Positions 26,665-35,094 of a stretch of 64,000 nt of DNA are shown here, piece after piece (position 1 is the stretch's first letter; every line of letters begins with the position of its first letter). Both the position numbers and the translations under genes were made by a program. The stretch covers positions 1,674,001-1,738,000 of the forward strand of contig CBDDJT010000004.1 in NCBI GenBank assembly GCA_965229765.1, read 5' to 3'. The notes beneath the pieces were generated by a model, which worked only from the letters and a program-made list of their open reading frames with translations, had not been told where the DNA came from and ran no database searches. The DNA is from ASV31 sp965229765. GTDB lineage: Bacteria; Pseudomonadota; Alphaproteobacteria; Rhodobacterales; Rhodobacteraceae.

Positions 26665-27318
26665 ATGAAATTCTTTGTCGACACCGCCGAGGTCGATCAG
26701 ATCCGCGAACTAGCCGAACTGGGCATGGTGGATGGTGCAACCACGAACCCGTCGATCATCATGCAGTCGGGCCGCGACATCAAGGAAGTCACCGCAGAAA
26801 TTTGCAGCATCGTCGACGGTCCGGTCAGCGCCGAGACGGTGGCACTCGATGCCGACGGCATGATCGCCGAGGGTCGCGAACTGACCAAGATCGCGCCAAA
26901 CATCACGGTCAAGGTGCCCCTGACCTGGGCCGGGCTGAAGGCCTGCAAGGTGCTGTCCGGCGAAGGTTACATGGTCAACGTGACGCTGTGCTTTTCCGCC
27001 AATCAGGCGCTTCTGGCCGCCAAGGCCGGGGCCACGTTCATTTCGCCCTTCATCGGGCGGCTCGATGACATGAACCTGGATGGCATGGACCTGATCGCCG
27101 ACATCCGGACGATCTATGACAACTACGATTTCAAGACCCAGATCCTTGCGGCGTCGATCCGCTCTGCCAATCACATGAGCCAGGCGGCCCTTATTGGCGC
27201 GGATGTGGCCACGGCGCCGCCCGCTGTCATCAAGAAAATGGCGGATCATCCGTTGACCGACAAAGGTCTTGCGGCGTTTTTGGCCGACTGGGAAAAAACT
27301 GGGCAGAAAATCCTGTAA
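26665..27318 (+). CDS. fsa: fructose-6-phosphate aldolase / transaldolase-like protein
   Basis: A 217-residue small transaldolase (TalC/FSA group): MKFFVDTAEVDQIRELAELG, TTNPSIIMQSG, and the Schiff-base lysine Lys83 in ITVKVPLT. It interconverts fructose-6-phosphate with dihydroxyacetone and glyceraldehyde-3-phosphate, or acts as a transaldolase; length alone does not settle which. AGGACG lies ahead of the ATG. Upstream of the DUF484-xerC pair by 51 bases. Confidence 0.9.
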   Translation: MKFFVDTAEVDQIRELAELGMVDGATTNPSIIMQSGRDIKEVTAEICSIVDGPVSAETVALDADGMIAEGRELTKIAPNITVKVPLTWAGLKACKVLSGEGYMVNVTLCFSANQALLAAKAGATFISPFIGRLDDMNLDGMDLIADIRTIYDNYDFKTQILAASIRSANHMSQAALIGADVATAPPAVIKKMADHPLTDKGLAAFLADWEKTGQKIL

Positions 27319-27369
27319 TCGGGTATAGACTGCCGGAAAACGCGAAAGTCACGACGAAGGCAGAGGCAG

Positions 27370-28080
27370 ATGGGCAGCGAACTGGCAGAGGTCGGCGACG
27401 ACCTCCGCCGACGGATTCTCAGCGATCCCGAGGCGATCCTGGAAGACCGCGACGTCATGCGTGCGTTGATCGCGGCGAACGAGCGGGGGATGGGCGGCAA
27501 CATCGTCGACCTGCGCGGCATGGCGATGGAGCGGCTTGAAGCGCGGCTTGACCGGCTGGAGGAAACTCACCGCCACGTGATCGCCGCCGCCTACGAGAAT
27601 CTTGCGGGCACCAATCAGGTCCACAAGGCTGCCTTGCAGCTTATGGACGCGACCGATTTCGAGGTCTTCCTGTCCAGCCTTGCCGGCCCCATCGCCGATA
27701 CGCTGCGGGTGCAGGCGGTACGGCTGGTTCTGGAAACGGCGGTTTCGTCGGACGACCCCGCGGTAAAGCGGCTGGGGGATGTGCTGACGGCGGCGGACAC
27801 GGGATTTGTCCATGGCTACCTGACACAGGGCCGCGACGTGCCGCTGCGCCAGGTCACGCTGCGCCAGCTTCAGCCTGACAGCGACATCATCTACGGCGAG
27901 GCGACCGGCTGGATCCGGTCAGAGGCCCTGCTGCTTCTGGATCTGGGCGAGGGGCGGCTGCCGGGAATGCTGGCGCTGGGCGCCGAAGACCCGCATCAGT
28001 TCAAGCCGACGCAGGGCACCGATCTTCTCAGCTTCTTTGCGGGCGTGTTCGAACGCGTGATGCGCCACTGGTTGGCGTGA
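27370..28080 (+). CDS. DUF484 family protein
   Basis: A 236-residue GAF-like protein. The N-terminal coiled part has LEARLDRLEETHRHVIAAAYENL (near residues 55-80), and the rest matches DUF484 (EALLLLDLGEGRLPGMLALGAEDPHQF, then TDLLSFFAGVFERVMRHWL). DUF484 genes are almost always beside xerC, as here, where the stop overlaps the xerC start by four bases. Function unknown. Confidence 0.9.
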   Translation: MGSELAEVGDDLRRRILSDPEAILEDRDVMRALIAANERGMGGNIVDLRGMAMERLEARLDRLEETHRHVIAAAYENLAGTNQVHKAALQLMDATDFEVFLSSLAGPIADTLRVQAVRLVLETAVSSDDPAVKRLGDVLTAADTGFVHGYLTQGRDVPLRQVTLRQLQPDSDIIYGEATGWIRSEALLLLDLGEGRLPGMLALGAEDPHQFKPTQGTDLLSFFAGVFERVMRHWLA

Positions 28081-29009
28081 CGGACCCGGTGCCGCTTGTC
28101 TCTGGTGGCCTGCGCGACGCGCTGGCCACGTGGCTTGACGGATTGCGCGCCATCGACGGGGCGGCCGAGAACACGATCGAGGCCTATCGCAAGGATGTCG
28201 CCGGGTTCCTTGGCTTTCTGGCCATGCACCACGGCGGGGGCGGGGGACGTGCCAGTCTGGGCCACCTGACGCTGTCGGACATGCGCGCCTGGATGGCATG
28301 GGAGCGCGGGCGCGGGCTTTCGGCGCGATCGCTGGCGCGCGCCCTTTCGGCGGTCAAGTCCTTCGTGCGCTGGGCTGCCGAGCGGGACGGTTTCGACCCT
28401 ACGCCGGTTCTCGCGGCGCGTTCGCCGAAATTCCGCGCCAAGCTGCCGCGCCCGCTGGCCGAGGACGCCGCGCGCGAGGTCATCGCGAGGGTCGAGGTGC
28501 AGGCCGCCGAGCCATGGCTGGCGGCACGAGACGTGGCCGTTGTGACCCTGCTATATGCCTGCGGGCTGCGGATTTCAGAGGCGCTTGGCCTGACCGGGGC
28601 GGACGCCCCGCTGGCCCCGGCGCTGCGTATCCGGGGCAAGGGCGGCAAGGAACGCATCGTGCCGGTCCTGCCCGCAGCGCAACACGCGGTCGAGGCCTAT
28701 GTCCGGCTATGCCCGCACGATCTTGGGCATGCCGCCCCGCTTTTTCGCGGCGTGCGCGGTGGCGCCCTGTCGCCGCGCTTGGTGCAGAAGGTGATGGAGG
28801 CGGTGCGCCTGCAACTGGGGCTGCCGGCCACGGCCACACCGCATGCGCTGCGCCATTCCTTTGCGACCCACCTGCTGACCGCTGGCGGCGATCTTCGCTC
28901 GATCCAGGAGCTTCTTGGCCACGCCTCGCTTTCCACCACGCAGGCCTATACCGCTGTCGACACGGCCCGCCTGATGGAGGTGTATGCCGCCGCTCACCCG
29001 CGGGCCTGA
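28077..29009 (+). CDS. xerC: tyrosine recombinase XerC
   Basis: A 310-residue site-specific recombinase that resolves chromosome dimers at dif with XerD. N-terminal SAM-like domain residues 10-110; catalytic set present: Arg in CGLRISEAL, Lys in GKGGKER, HALR in TPHALRHSFATHL, His in LGHAS and nucleophile Tyr in TQAYT. It starts with GTG inside the DUF484 stop (GTGA). No dif-like site was recognised here. Its location with DUF484 identifies it as chromosomal XerC and not a phage integrase. Confidence 0.95.
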   Translation: MTDPVPLVSGGLRDALATWLDGLRAIDGAAENTIEAYRKDVAGFLGFLAMHHGGGGGRASLGHLTLSDMRAWMAWERGRGLSARSLARALSAVKSFVRWAAERDGFDPTPVLAARSPKFRAKLPRPLAEDAAREVIARVEVQAAEPWLAARDVAVVTLLYACGLRISEALGLTGADAPLAPALRIRGKGGKERIVPVLPAAQHAVEAYVRLCPHDLGHAAPLFRGVRGGALSPRLVQKVMEAVRLQLGLPATATPHALRHSFATHLLTAGGDLRSIQELLGHASLSTTQAYTAVDTARLMEVYAAAHPRA

Positions 29010-29065
29010 CCCCGCGTGTCGAGCCATGCGTTGCGCGACGGCGGCGATTGCGTCATGACAGTTTG

Positions 29066-29758
29066 ATGACACCCCGTTTCAGAGCACTCGCCGTTCATCA
29101 CCTCACGGCCACCGGTGCCGTGTTCGCAATGCTGGCCATGCTAGCTGCAGCCGACCAGAAATGGAGCATCATGTTCCTCTGGCTGGTCGTCGCCTTTGCC
29201 GTGGATGGCATCGACGGGCCATTGGCCCGCCGATACGACGTCAAGACCAACGCGCCGCAATACGATGGGGTCCTGATGGACCTGATCATCGACTACCTGA
29301 CCTACGTCTTCATTCCGGCCTTCGCGCTTTTCAAGTCCGACCTGTTGCCGGGATGGACGGGCTGGATTGCGATCATCGTCATCACCTTCACCAGCGCGCT
29401 TTACTTTGCTGACACGCGGATGAAGACCCGCGACAATTCCTTTTCCGGCTTTCCCGGCTGCTGGAACATGGCGGTTATCGTGATCTTCGCGCTGAAGCCG
29501 GATTTCTGGGTGATCCTCGGCATCGTGGCGCTGCTGGCCGCGGCCATGTTCATGCCTCTGAAGTTCATCCATCCGGTGCGCACCCGGCGCTGGCGCCTGC
29601 TGTCGTTTCCCGTGGCTCTGGCATGGACAGGTTTTGCCGGCTGGGCGGCATGGGTGGACTTTCACCCGCAAAGCTGGGCGCACTGGGGACTGGCGGTCAC
29701 CAGCGTGTACCTGCTGTTTGCCGGCATCTTGCAGCAGATCCTGCCCGAACGCGGCTGA
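29066..29758 (+). CDS. pcs: phosphatidylcholine synthase
   Basis: A 230-residue CDP-alcohol phosphatidyltransferase that makes phosphatidylcholine directly from CDP-diacylglycerol and choline, a route found mainly in alphaproteobacteria. The motif D-x2-DG-x2-AR-x8+-G-x3-D-x3-D is visible from Asp47: DGIDGPLARR, then YDGVLMDLIIDY. About eight membrane segments. Choline-dependent, so it links to osmolyte supply. Confidence 0.95.
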   Translation: MTPRFRALAVHHLTATGAVFAMLAMLAAADQKWSIMFLWLVVAFAVDGIDGPLARRYDVKTNAPQYDGVLMDLIIDYLTYVFIPAFALFKSDLLPGWTGWIAIIVITFTSALYFADTRMKTRDNSFSGFPGCWNMAVIVIFALKPDFWVILGIVALLAAAMFMPLKFIHPVRTRRWRLLSFPVALAWTGFAGWAAWVDFHPQSWAHWGLAVTSVYLLFAGILQQILPERG

Positions 29759-29763
29759 CGCGG

Positions 29764-30945
29764 CTACTGCGCGGCCATCTGCATCGACACCGGTCCACCC
29801 AGAAAACGGCGCCCCGCCTCGCCCGACAGACAGGTCAGGCGTCCGCCGGCGATCGTGGCCTCGATCGCGCGGGTTTCGGCATTGACGACCACAAGGTCCG
29901 CCCGTCGCCCGACATCAAGACGCCCCCGGTCGGGCAGCCGCAGAATGTCTGCGGGCCGGGTCGAGATCATGGCCCATGCCGAAGGAAGGTCGCAAAGGCC
30001 CTCGTCCACCAGGGCCCAGGCGGCGTCGGCAAGCGAGGGGTAATGATAGTCCGACACCAATGCGTCGCACAGTCCCTGCGCCACCAGGTCCGCGGCGGCG
30101 ACGTTGCCGGCCTGCGAGCCTCCGCGCACCACGTTTGGCGCGCCCATCAACACGGGGTCGCCGATGGCTCGGGCGGCCGCGGCGGCGCGGCGGCTGGTCG
30201 GGAATTCCGCGATCCGCGCACCGATCATCGAAAAGCGCTCGCGGGTTTCGCCATCGGGATCGTCATGGCTGCCATAGCTGACGCCCATGGTGTCGAACGC
30301 CTCTGCCAGCCGGCAGAGATGGCGCGGAACGTCGGGTTCGCGTGCCGCGGCGGCGCGGACGAGCGCCATGTGTTCCTCCACACTGCGCCCGGCCCGGCTG
30401 GCCCAGGTTTCCAGCCGCTGTGAATCGTTTTCCGCCAGTTCCAGCGCCTCTGGCAGGTGATTGTTGAAGACCACGTAGTCGATGCCGTGCCGACGCACCG
30501 CGGCCAGAAGGCGCGGGCCCGTGTCGACAAGGTGCACCTCGCAGCGTACCTGCAGGCGCAGGTCGGTCATCGCGCGCGAGCGATAGGCCCCAAGCGCCGC
30601 CATCACCCGTTCGGCGAAGTCCGGCCCGCGCATCCCGCCTTCCCAGGACCAGCTTTGCGCGATCCACGCGGTCGTCACACCGTGGGCCGCGGCGTCACGA
30701 TCAACGGATGCCAGCGCCGTTTCGATACGGAAGGGCGCACTGGGCCTTGGCGCGACGTGCCGTTCGAAGGCATCGCCGTGCAGGTCCACGATACCGGGCA
30801 GCACAAGGTATCCCGACAGGTCCACCTCTGGCAGGGGACCCCGGGTGATACGTCCCTCGGCCAGCGCGATGGAGCGTTGCTGGAGTTCTCCATCGCGGAG
30901 AATGGTCGCGCCGACAAGGCGCAAGGGCGGCATGAAAGGGGCCAT
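29764..30945 (-). CDS. second PhnM-like amidohydrolase
   Basis: A 393-residue PhnM homologue. Metal-site features match the canonical PhnM at 38842: PGIVDLHGDAFERH here against PGLIELHTDNLERH there, GSHDDPDG against ASHDDTTSD, and MGAPNVVRGGSQAGNVAAAD in both. PhnM hydrolyses alpha-D-ribose-1-methylphosphonate-5-triphosphate. The active-site residues are retained, so it is probably functional, maybe with another substrate. The start is uncertain: ATG 30945 or 30933. It follows phnF on the same strand by 119 bases. Confidence 0.85.
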   Translation of the reverse strand: MAPFMPPLRLVGATILRDGELQQRSIALAEGRITRGPLPEVDLSGYLVLPGIVDLHGDAFERHVAPRPSAPFRIETALASVDRDAAAHGVTTAWIAQSWSWEGGMRGPDFAERVMAALGAYRSRAMTDLRLQVRCEVHLVDTGPRLLAAVRRHGIDYVVFNNHLPEALELAENDSQRLETWASRAGRSVEEHMALVRAAAAREPDVPRHLCRLAEAFDTMGVSYGSHDDPDGETRERFSMIGARIAEFPTSRRAAAAARAIGDPVLMGAPNVVRGGSQAGNVAAADLVAQGLCDALVSDYHYPSLADAAWALVDEGLCDLPSAWAMISTRPADILRLPDRGRLDVGRRADLVVVNAETRAIEATIAGGRLTCLSGEAGRRFLGGPVSMQMAAQ

Positions 30946-31064
30946 CCGACTGCTCAGACAGGTTTGATTTCGGCTGTGGATAAAGAGTGTCTGTATCGCG
31001 GGTATGACATGATGCGCCCTTATTTGCTGCAATCAGATGAATTTGTCGTCGTTTCGGGGCTGGT

Positions 31065-31775
31065 TCAGTCCGGTGTGACGGTGAGTGCGATGCGGTCCCC
31101 GGCGAACCATGTCTGGCCCGACTCGACCGGGCGTCCCTCGGGGTCGATGTTCACCGATTGCGTGCGCAGGATCGGGGCACCTTCGGCAAGTCGCAGGTGC
31201 AGCGCTTGCGTCGGGCTGGCCGCCACCGCGGTCAGCCGCGTGGTGGCGCGGGTGTAATCCTCCAGCCCCTCGGCCGCCAAGGCGGCCGTGACAGAGCCCG
31301 ATGCCTGAAGACGTGCGGGCAGGTCGGGAAACCGGTCGGCGGGAAACACGCTTTCGAAATGCGCGACGGGGACACCATCGGCCAGTGACAGGCCCTCGTA
31401 GACATGGACCTCGGCGCGCGGCGGCAGGTTCAGCAGGTCCGCCTCGCGCTGGCTGGCGGCGCGGGTTTCCACCCGAAGCACGCGCTTCTCCGGCAATGTG
31501 CCAGCGGCAACAAGGTTCTGGTGAAACCTGACGCGTCTGCCGATGGGATACTCGGTTGGGCCGGCGGCGACGAAGACGCCGGCGCCCCTGCGCGAATGGA
31601 CCTGCCCGGCTTCGGCCATGTCGGCCAGGGCGCGGCGTACCGTGTGCCGGTTCACACCGAAACGGGCGGCCAGCGCGGCTTCGGTCGGCAGCTTGTCCCC
31701 GGGGGAATAGTGGCCCTCGCCGATTTCAGCGCGCAGCCGGTCCGCGATGGATTTCCAGATCGGGCTTTTCGCCAT
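31065..31775 (-). CDS. phnF: GntR-family regulator PhnF
   Basis: A 236-residue repressor with an N-terminal winged HTH (residues 5-70: LRAEIGEGHYSPGDKLPTEAALAARFGVNRHTVRRAL, read as helix-turn-helix parts) and a C-terminal UTRA ligand domain. GntR/HutC proteins next to C-P lyase genes are PhnF. Divergent from phnG with 107 bases between; a TTGT(C/A)TAG tandem in that gap is a likely operator. It would repress phnG-phnN until a phosphonate or phosphate signal appears. Confidence 0.92.
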   Translation of the reverse strand: MAKSPIWKSIADRLRAEIGEGHYSPGDKLPTEAALAARFGVNRHTVRRALADMAEAGQVHSRRGAGVFVAAGPTEYPIGRRVRFHQNLVAAGTLPEKRVLRVETRAASQREADLLNLPPRAEVHVYEGLSLADGVPVAHFESVFPADRFPDLPARLQASGSVTAALAAEGLEDYTRATTRLTAVAASPTQALHLRLAEGAPILRTQSVNIDPEGRPVESGQTWFAGDRIALTVTPD

Positions 31776-31837
31776 GTCATGTCACCGAAACTTCACGTGA
31801 TGCCCCCTTGCGGATGGGTGGGGCTTGGCGTATGGAT

Positions 31838-31856
31838 TTGTCTAGTTGTATAGAAG
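31838..31856. promoter_or_regulatory. candidate PhnF operator in the phnF-phnG gap
   Basis: TTGTCTAG at 31838 and TTGTATAG at 31846 are adjacent 8-bp direct repeats. The outer bases also give an imperfect dyad GTCTA...TAGA. HutC-type GntR proteins recognise GTNTAGAC-like dyads, so this is a good candidate for PhnF. The sequence is AT-richer than its surroundings and sits 37 bases ahead of phnG, in a promoter position. Confidence 0.55.
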
Positions 31857-31882
31857 CGCAGACAGCCTGGCAAGATGTCGAG

Positions 31883-32350
31883 ATGACAGTGATTGATGCA
31901 GAACCTGCCCTGGACACCGCGGCCCGTCGCGACTGGATGAGCCTTCTGGCCAAGGCCCCGCCTGCCCGGCTGGCTGCGTTGTGGGCGTTGGTGGGCGAGG
32001 CGCCGGGCTTTGCCTGGCTGCGGCGCCCCGAGACCGGTGGTGTCATGGTGCGGGGACGGGCCGGCGGCACCGGCGCGCCCTTCAATCTTGGGGAAATGAC
32101 GGTGACGCGCTGTGCGCTGCGGCTGGAGGACGGCGCGGTCGGGCATGCCTATGTGCAGGGCCGCGACAAGGCCCACGCAGAACGCGCCGCGCTGATAGAT
32201 GCGATGATGCAGACGGACGCGGGCCCCCGGATAGAGCGGGCGGTGCTGCGACCGCTCGCAGAGGATGCGTTGGCGGCACGACGTGAGCGGGCGGCCAGGG
32301 CCGCTGCGACGCGCGTCGAGTTCTTCACCATGGTGCGGGGAGAGGATTGA
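31883..32350 (+). CDS. phnG: PhnG, C-P lyase core subunit
   Basis: A 155-residue protein, MTVIDAEPALDTAARRDWMS, with the PhnG pattern LLAKAPPARL and RTAYVQGRDKAHAERAALIDAM-like region (here VGHAYVQGRDKAH). PhnG is part of the PhnGHIJ core that transfers phosphonate to the C1 of ATP ribose. The stop overlaps the phnH start by one base. An upstream open extension to 31556 is discarded as it crosses the promoter. Confidence 0.95.
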   Translation: MTVIDAEPALDTAARRDWMSLLAKAPPARLAALWALVGEAPGFAWLRRPETGGVMVRGRAGGTGAPFNLGEMTVTRCALRLEDGAVGHAYVQGRDKAHAERAALIDAMMQTDAGPRIERAVLRPLAEDALAARRERAARAAATRVEFFTMVRGED

Positions 32351-32919
32351 TGGAAACCGTGGCTCTGGAAGGCGGTTTCGCCGACACGCCCCGCGAGGCG
32401 GCGTTTGCCTTCCGCGCCTGCCTGTCGGCGCTTGCCCGTCCCGGACGCATCGAGACGGTCGCTGGCGCCTTGCCGCCCGCGCCCGTGTCGCCGGCCGCGG
32501 GGGCGGTTCTGCTGACGCTGGCGGACGGCTCGACGCCCGTCCATCTGGCCGGGGCGCATGACGTGCCGCGCGTGCGCGACTGGATCACGTTTCACACCGG
32601 CGCGCCTCTGGTGGGGGCTGCCGATGCGGTATTCGCCCTGGGCACGTGGGACGCGCTTCAGCCGCTCGATCGTTTTCCGCGGGGGCTGCCCGACTACCCC
32701 GACCGTTCGGCCACCCTGATCGTGGAGATGCCCGCGCTTTCGTCCGAAGGCGCGCGCCTGACGGGCCCCGGGATCGAGACCGAGGCGCATCTGTCGCTGC
32801 CCGATATCGCGGCCTTTCGCGCCAATCGGGCGCACTTCCCGCAAGGCCTAGATTTCTTTCTGGCCGCCGGGAACCGGCTTGCGGGCCTGCCCCGGACCAC
32901 GCGCGTGGAGGACGTCTGA
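32350..32919 (+). CDS. phnH: PhnH, C-P lyase core subunit
   Basis: A 189-residue core subunit with the FRACLSALARPGRIETV motif near residue 20 and FPQGLDFFLAAGNRLAGLPRTTRV at the end, both typical of PhnH. It forms a heterodimer with PhnJ in the (PhnGHIJ)2 complex. ATG 32350 lies in the phnG stop (TGATG), and its own stop overlaps phnI, so translation is coupled. Confidence 0.95.
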   Translation: METVALEGGFADTPREAAFAFRACLSALARPGRIETVAGALPPAPVSPAAGAVLLTLADGSTPVHLAGAHDVPRVRDWITFHTGAPLVGAADAVFALGTWDALQPLDRFPRGLPDYPDRSATLIVEMPALSSEGARLTGPGIETEAHLSLPDIAAFRANRAHFPQGLDFFLAAGNRLAGLPRTTRVEDV

Positions 32920-34004
32920 TGTATGTCGCGGTAAAGGGTGGCGAACGCGCCATCGACAACGCCCACGCCTGGCTGGCGGAGGAGCGGCGCGGCGATCCGG
33001 CGGTGCCGGAGCTGAGCGTGGCGCAGATCCGCGAGCAGATGGCGCTTGCCGTCAACCGCGTCATGGCCGAGGGCTCGCTTTACGACCCCGACCTTGCCGC
33101 GCTGGCCATCAAGCAGGCGCGCGGCGACCTGATCGAGGCGATATTCCTGATCCGCGCCTATCGCACGACACTGCCCCGGCTTGGGGCCTCGCGCCCGGTG
33201 GACACCGGCGCCATGGCCTGTGACCGGCGCATCTCGGCCACCTTCAAGGACGCGCCCGGCGGGCAGGTTCTGGGTCCGACCTTCGACTACACCCACCGGC
33301 TTCTCGACTTCGCACTGGCGGCAGAGGGCGAGGCGCCGAACGCAGCGACCGCCCTGCCGGCCGAGGGGCCGACCCCGCGCATCACCGATTTCCTTGGCCA
33401 GGACGGGCTGATCCAGGCCGAGCCTGAAACAGACGCAGAACCGCGCGACCTGACGCGCGAGCCGCTGGAATTTCCCGCCGACCGTCCGCTGCGCCTGCAA
33501 TCGCTGACCCGTGGCGACGAGGGGTTCGTGCTGGCGATGGCCTATTCCACCCAGCGCGGCTATGGCCGCAACCATCCGTTCGTCGGAGAGCTTCGTATCG
33601 GCGCGGTGGCCGTGGAGATGGACATCCCCGAGCTTGGCTTCGCCATCGAGATCGGCGAGATCACCCTGACCGAGTGCGAAACCGTCAACCAGTTCGCGGG
33701 TTCACGCACCGAGCCCGCGCAATTCACCCGCGGGTATGGCCTCGTCTTCGGCCAGACAGAGCGCAAGGCGATTTCCATGGCGCTGGTCGACCGGGCCATG
33801 CGCTGGGAGGAGCTGGGCGAGGACAACATGGGGGCCCCTGCGCAGGATGTTGAATTCGTCCTGAGCCATGCCGACAACATCCAGGCCACGGGGTTTCTCG
33901 AACACATCAAGCTGCCGCATTACGTGGATTTCCAGGCGGAACTGGAACTGGTGCGCAAGCTGCGGGCCGAGGCGCTGGCAACCCGGCGGGAGGCGGCGGA
34001 ATGA
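32919..34004 (+). CDS. phnI: PhnI, nucleosidase subunit of C-P lyase
   Basis: A 361-residue protein with the clear PhnI start MYVAVKGGERAIDNAHAWL and the conserved block AMAYSTQRGYGRNHPFVGELR. PhnI removes adenine from ATP and helps form ribose-1-phosphonate-5-triphosphate. The start overlaps the phnH stop. It is followed by a 211-base gap carrying a composite repeat, which is unusual inside a phn operon. Confidence 0.96.
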   Translation: MYVAVKGGERAIDNAHAWLAEERRGDPAVPELSVAQIREQMALAVNRVMAEGSLYDPDLAALAIKQARGDLIEAIFLIRAYRTTLPRLGASRPVDTGAMACDRRISATFKDAPGGQVLGPTFDYTHRLLDFALAAEGEAPNAATALPAEGPTPRITDFLGQDGLIQAEPETDAEPRDLTREPLEFPADRPLRLQSLTRGDEGFVLAMAYSTQRGYGRNHPFVGELRIGAVAVEMDIPELGFAIEIGEITLTECETVNQFAGSRTEPAQFTRGYGLVFGQTERKAISMALVDRAMRWEELGEDNMGAPAQDVEFVLSHADNIQATGFLEHIKLPHYVDFQAELELVRKLRAEALATRREAAE

Positions 34005-34007
34005 GGC

Positions 34008-34183
34008 GTCGGCATCGCGTCGGCACAATGTCGGCACAACGTCGGCGCGGGAGCGATCCGGCGGCGCCGCGCGTTGCGCGGCACGACCGTTCCCGGGCCG
34101 CGGCCCGGGGCCGCGGCGTGGAGGGGCGCTGCCCCTCTTGGCCTTCGGCCAATTCACCCCGGAGTATTTGCGAACAGAAGAAG
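34008..34183 (+). repeat. composite repeat, copy 1 (11-bp array, hairpins, GAGTATTTG tail)
   Basis: Begins four bases after the phnI stop. Four tandem 11-bp units: GTCGGCATCGC (34008), GTCGGCACAAT (34019), GTCGGCACAAC (34030), GTCGGCGCGGG (34041). About 70 GC-rich bases follow, then a hairpin with GAGGGGC arms and a 3-base loop (34121-34137), a second hairpin TTGGCC-TTC-GGCCAA (34138-34152), TTCACCCC, and the tail GAGTATTTGCGAACAGAAG (from 34162, ending 34183). phnJ starts 33 bases later. The same architecture occurs at 50686-50822. Confidence 0.85.
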
Positions 34184-34215
34184 CCGCCGTGTTGCGGGCG
34201 GGCATGGGGGACGCG

Positions 34216-35094
34216 ATGACCGACACGGCCTACAACTTTGCCTACCTCGACGAAGAGACAAAGCGCATGATCCGGCGCGCGATCCTGAAGGGCATCGCCA
34301 TTCCCGGCTACCAGGTGCCGTTTGCCAGCCGCGAGATGCCCATGCCCTATGGCTGGGGCACCGGAGGCGTGCAGGTGACGGCGGCCTGCCTGACGCCGGG
34401 CGATACGCTGAAGGTGATCGACCAGGGTGCCGACGACACCACCAACGCGGTGTCGATCCGCAAGTTCTTCGAACGCACCGCCAATGTCGCCACCACCGAG
34501 CGCACCACGGAGGCGACGGTCATCCAGACCCGCCACCGCATCCCCGAAACCCCGCTGAGCGAGGACCAGATCCTCGTCTACCAGGTGCCCATCCCCGAGC
34601 CCCTTCGGTTTCTCGAACCGCGCGAGACCGAGACGCGCAAGATGCACGAGCTGGAGGAATACGGGCTCATGCACGTGAAGCTGTACGAGGATATCGCGCG
34701 GCACGGCCACATCGCCACGTCCTATGCCTATCCGGTCAAGGTCGAGGGGCGCTATGTGATGGACCCTTCGCCGATCCCGAAGTTCGACAACCCCAAACTG
34801 GCAGGCAGCCCGGCGATCCAGCTGTTCGGCGCGGGACGTGAACAGCGCATCTATGCGCTGCCGCCCTTTACCGGGGCCGTCAGCCTCGATTTCGAGGATC
34901 ACCCCTTCGAGGCGTCCAAGGCCGATCATCCCTGCGACCTGTGCGGCGCGGGGGACAGTTATCTGGACGAGGTGATCGTGGACGATCGCGGGGGGCGGAT
35001 GTTCGTCTGCTCCGACACCGATTTCTGCGCGGCACGGCGCGACAAGGGCCATAGCGGACGGCTTGGCGCCCCCTACGAGGAGACGGCGGCATGA
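34216..35094 (+). CDS. phnJ: PhnJ, radical-SAM C-P lyase
   Basis: A 292-residue radical SAM enzyme that breaks the C-P bond of ribose-1-phosphonate-5-phosphate. The unusual iron-sulfur motif is CDLC at 240-243 with Cys265 (C-x2-C-x21-C), and the thiyl-radical cysteine is Cys271 (E. coli numbers are one higher). The substrate region KHDLCG-like part is replaced by ADHPCDLCG. ATG 34216 is used; an in-frame ATG at 34204 would add four residues. Overlaps phnK by four bases. Confidence 0.97.
   Translation: MTDTAYNFAYLDEETKRMIRRAILKGIAIPGYQVPFASREMPMPYGWGTGGVQVTAACLTPGDTLKVIDQGADDTTNAVSIRKFFERTANVATTERTTEATVIQTRHRIPETPLSEDQILVYQVPIPEPLRFLEPRETETRKMHELEEYGLMHVKLYEDIARHGHIATSYAYPVKVEGRYVMDPSPIPKFDNPKLAGSPAIQLFGAGREQRIYALPPFTGAVSLDFEDHPFEASKADHPCDLCGAGDSYLDEVIVDDRGGRMFVCSDTDFCAARRDKGHSGRLGAPYEETAA

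Noticed and set aside
28077..29009. Integrase signalling a mobile island
   Set aside because: It is overlapped with DUF484 as in chromosomal xerC loci, and no att-like repeats or cargo genes were seen.
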